From assembly GCF_030867145.1 (NCBI RefSeq), contig NC_134434.1:1736001-1800000 (forward strand): a stretch of DNA of 64,000 bases, given 5' to 3'. This stretch comes from Opisthocomus hoazin (taxonomy: Eukaryota; Chordata; Aves; Opisthocomiformes; Opisthocomidae). The notes under the pieces were generated by a model. It was not told where the DNA came from. It did no database searches and saw only the letters and a list, made by a program, of their open reading frames with translations. The position numbers and the translations under genes were made by a program. Shown piece after piece: positions 63,701-64,000 of this stretch (position 1 is its first letter; the number at the start of each line of letters is the position of its first letter).

Positions 63701-64000
63701 CCCACAAAGCTTCTGCCTGACCTCATCCCAAGCCTCGGCAATGAGAGCGCACTCAATTTCCTCTTTCCTTTGACCTCAGCTGCTCCGGGCTTTGCGGTGA
63801 TGCAGGATCCTATCTCTGAGTAATCCTCCAGCCATCTCTCCGTGCGTGCTGACACGGGGCCCTCGTGCCCTGCGCTGCCGGCTGCACCATGCCTTGGGCC
63901 CTATACGTAACCCGGACGGGCCCCCGCGCAGGAGCTGCACGCCGTCACTTTTCTGCCCATACTTTGTCCCCGTTAACAGAGCACAGATGGCTCGCACCAT
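60783..64000. other. Intergenic sequence at the window's right edge
   Basis: Mixed GC content with a CpG-rich patch at 62.4-62.76 kb and a T-rich run near 63005-63030. Frames reach about 130 codons but show no recognisable domain. The CpG-rich patch could be a small CpG island, but no promoter or exon is evident. Confidence 0.55.

Noticed and set aside
46487-64000. WFIKKN2, expected as the convergent neighbour from mammalian synteny
   Set aside because: Its large second coding exon would give a minus-strand frame of several hundred codons with Kunitz, WAP and netrin domains. None is present, so it lies beyond the window or has moved.

Overview
The window looks like nuclear DNA from a bird, although another archosaur or reptile cannot be excluded by eye. 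It has a single intronless vertebrate coding region, a CpG-island promoter, and CR1 LINEs ending in the ATTCTRTG-type 8-9 bp tail repeats that are typical of birds. It has no operons, no bacterial-style gene packing, no CRISPR array and no rRNA. Most of the 64 kb is non-coding.

The only protein gene I can support is TOB1, the antiproliferative BTG/TOB-family adaptor of the CCR4-NOT deadenylase. It lies on the + strand at about 41.9-46.5 kb. A CpG island (about 40.6-42.85 kb) holds the promoter, with two CCAAT boxes, several CRE-type sites, a ZNF143-type motif, GC boxes and a TATA box. A non-coding exon 1 ends at a clean GT donor (42145/42146). A 2.4 kb intron leads to exon 2 (acceptor at 44541), which holds the whole 324-codon CDS (44677-45651). 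An AU-rich 3'UTR follows, with Pumilio-type sites, a miR-25/92-type seed match and two poly(A) signals. Two short upstream ORFs lie in the inferred leader.

Upstream (1-40.6 kb) is a long intergenic stretch. It holds a 5'-truncated CR1 copy on the minus strand (about 19.63-20.54 kb) whose reverse-transcriptase frame is still open, and a 65-bp CR1 tail at 23.4 kb. It also holds several degenerate MIR/CORE-SINE-like relics, homopolymers and a speculative signal-peptide-like ORF behind a TATA box at 34.5 kb. Downstream (46.5-64 kb) is also intergenic, with a 29-bp minisatellite at 60.5 kb, a 24-bp triplicate at 56.7 kb and one MIR-like relic. I see no exons of the mammalian neighbours SPAG9 or WFIKKN2.

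I did not find a convincing new biological system. The points most worth checking are the layered control of TOB1 (tandem core promoters, uORFs, alternative polyadenylation), the contracted Q/P linker of the protein, and the 29-bp minisatellite that keeps several frames open.
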